Shown here in pieces: positions 5,476 through 6,380 of a stretch of 6,380 nucleotides of DNA. A program made the translations under genes and the position numbers. The stretch lies in contig CALIZH010000383.1 of NCBI GenBank assembly GCA_938028585.1, positions 1 to 6,380 of the forward strand, in the 5' to 3' direction. How positions within the stretch are numbered: the stretch's first letter is position 1; each line of letters opens with the position of its first letter. This stretch comes from an uncultured Actinomyces sp. (GTDB taxonomy: Bacteria; Actinomycetota; Actinomycetes; Actinomycetales; Actinomycetaceae). The notes beneath the pieces were generated by a model. That model was not told the DNA's origin. It was given only the letters and a program-made list of their open reading frames with translations, and ran no database searches.

Positions 5476-6380
5476 ATCCACTTGATACTCCTCTGAGCCT
5501 TCGCCTTCCTGCCAAGCTGGCAAAGAAGCTCGAAAAAGCGGGCATCTTGACCGTTGGCGACTTGCTCTACGATGCGCCTCGGCGCTACTACCATTGGGGT
5601 GCGCTCACACCCATGCATGTTCTGCGTCCCGGAGAAGACGTCACTATTTTGGCCGAAGTAGTCAGTGCTCGGCTGATCCCTAACCGCTCGCGTGCAGGGG
5701 TTCGATTCGAAGTTCGTCTGACCGATGGTTCCTCGGAAATGACCGCGACTTTCTTTGCCAGCAGTCCCTATAAGCTCAGCGTGCACGAACGCCTTCTTCA
5801 ACCGGGAGAGAGTTTTCTTTTTGCTGGAAAAGTCGGGGAGTACCGGGGGAATTTGCAATTGGTACATCCCGAATTTGAAGGCGTTGATGATGAACAGGCA
5901 GCCCCTGATATCGAAAAACGCTCGAACCGTCCCATTCCCATTTACTCCACGCGAGGTGGTGTCACCTCGTGGGTAATTGCGCGTGCAATTGCCGTTGTGC
6001 TGGATTCTTTGGACCTGGATGCGCTCCCAGATCCTGTTCCTATGCAGATCCGATCGCGTTTCGACATCGAACCGCTGGGAAATGCCCTACGGCTTCTTCA
6101 TCAGGGCAGTACGGATCAAGATGTCGCACGCGCGAAACGTAGCATGCGCTGGAGAGAAGCTTTCGTCTTGCAAGCTTTCTTGGCAAAACGGCGACTTGGA
6201 AATGATGCTTTGCGTGCGCAAAGCTGCCCAGAAAACCCTCCGGAACTTCAAGCCTTCCTTGACGGGCTTCCCTTTACTCTGACGCAGTCACAGCGCAGTG
6301 CCATTAGTGCGATCGGTGCTGATATTGCCTCGTCGCATCCCATGCAGCGCATTCTTGAAGGGGATGTGGGATCAGGAAAA
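5472..6380 (+). CDS. recG: ATP-dependent DNA helicase RecG, N-terminal part
   Basis: The first 303 codons are present; the gene runs off the right edge (full RecG is about 700-750 residues). RecG reverses stalled replication forks and processes branched recombination intermediates. The wedge domain is visible: the PRRYYHW motif (36-42), then an OB-fold around 57-135 with FFASSPYK and the family phrase GKVGEYRGNLQLVHPEFE (119-136). After RPIPIY (153-158) and RWREAFVLQAF (226-236) comes the helicase Q-motif region FTLTQSQRSAI (268-278) and Walker A GDVGSGK (297-303) right at the edge. The start is GTG in GTGA, overlapping the DAK2 stop. No Shine-Dalgarno sequence is evident, so translation is probably coupled to the upstream gene. 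Confidence 0.96.
   Translation, partial: MNPLDTPLSLRLPAKLAKKLEKAGILTVGDLLYDAPRRYYHWGALTPMHVLRPGEDVTILAEVVSARLIPNRSRAGVRFEVRLTDGSSEMTATFFASSPYKLSVHERLLQPGESFLFAGKVGEYRGNLQLVHPEFEGVDDEQAAPDIEKRSNRPIPIYSTRGGVTSWVIARAIAVVLDSLDLDALPDPVPMQIRSRFDIEPLGNALRLLHQGSTDQDVARAKRSMRWREAFVLQAFLAKRRLGNDALRAQSCPENPPELQAFLDGLPFTLTQSQRSAISAIGADIASSHPMQRILEGDVGSGK

Noticed and set aside
5442..5867. 141-codon minus-strand frame across the DAK2-recG junction
   Set aside because: It is antisense to two supported genes and has no ribosome binding site or domain.
5977..6282. 101-codon plus-strand frame within recG
   Set aside because: It is out of frame with RecG, whose conserved motifs continue unbroken through this stretch to the Walker A motif.

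Overview
The window looks like chromosomal DNA from a moderately GC-rich actinobacterium. The sucrose phosphorylase is of the bifidobacterial type, the L28 protein carries four cysteines, two genes start with GTG, and the order L28 / DAK2-domain protein / RecG fits Actinomycetales. An Actinomycetaceae-like host (Actinomyces, Schaalia, Gleimia or relatives) is my inference. Bifidobacteriaceae cannot be excluded from this sequence alone. I see no insertion sequence, CRISPR array, tRNA or rRNA.

Layout. Positions 2-163 (+) hold the last 53 codons of a gene that enters from the left and that I do not recognise. It converges with a two-gene sucrose operon read on the minus strand. A strong GC-rich hairpin at 219-253 sits between the two converging units and probably terminates both. 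The operon is transcribed from about position 3200 leftwards: sucrose phosphorylase (3099-1594), then, 19 bp later, a 12-helix sugar permease of the MFS/GPH type (1574-273). Upstream of the phosphorylase are two LacI-family-like operator half-palindromes. No regulator gene lies in the window.

Next comes a short minus-strand unit, rpmB (ribosomal protein L28, 3628-3437), closed by a textbook intrinsic terminator at 3382-3422. A 239-bp divergent intergenic region, containing several small palindromes, separates rpmB from a plus-strand operon: a FakA-like DAK2-domain protein (3868-5475) and recG (from 5472 off the right edge). These two genes overlap by 4 bp (GTGA), which suggests translational coupling.

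How it works together. The permease would import sucrose. The phosphorylase would split it with phosphate into glucose 1-phosphate and fructose, which saves one ATP per sucrose compared with hydrolysis followed by glucose phosphorylation. The right half is housekeeping: a ribosomal protein, a probable relative of fatty-acid kinase subunit A, and the RecG fork-remodelling helicase. The least ordinary item is the DAK2 protein. It keeps the metal-binding aspartates of the kinase domain but departs from the FakA consensus in its middle and C-terminal domains. I found no clear sign of a previously undescribed system.
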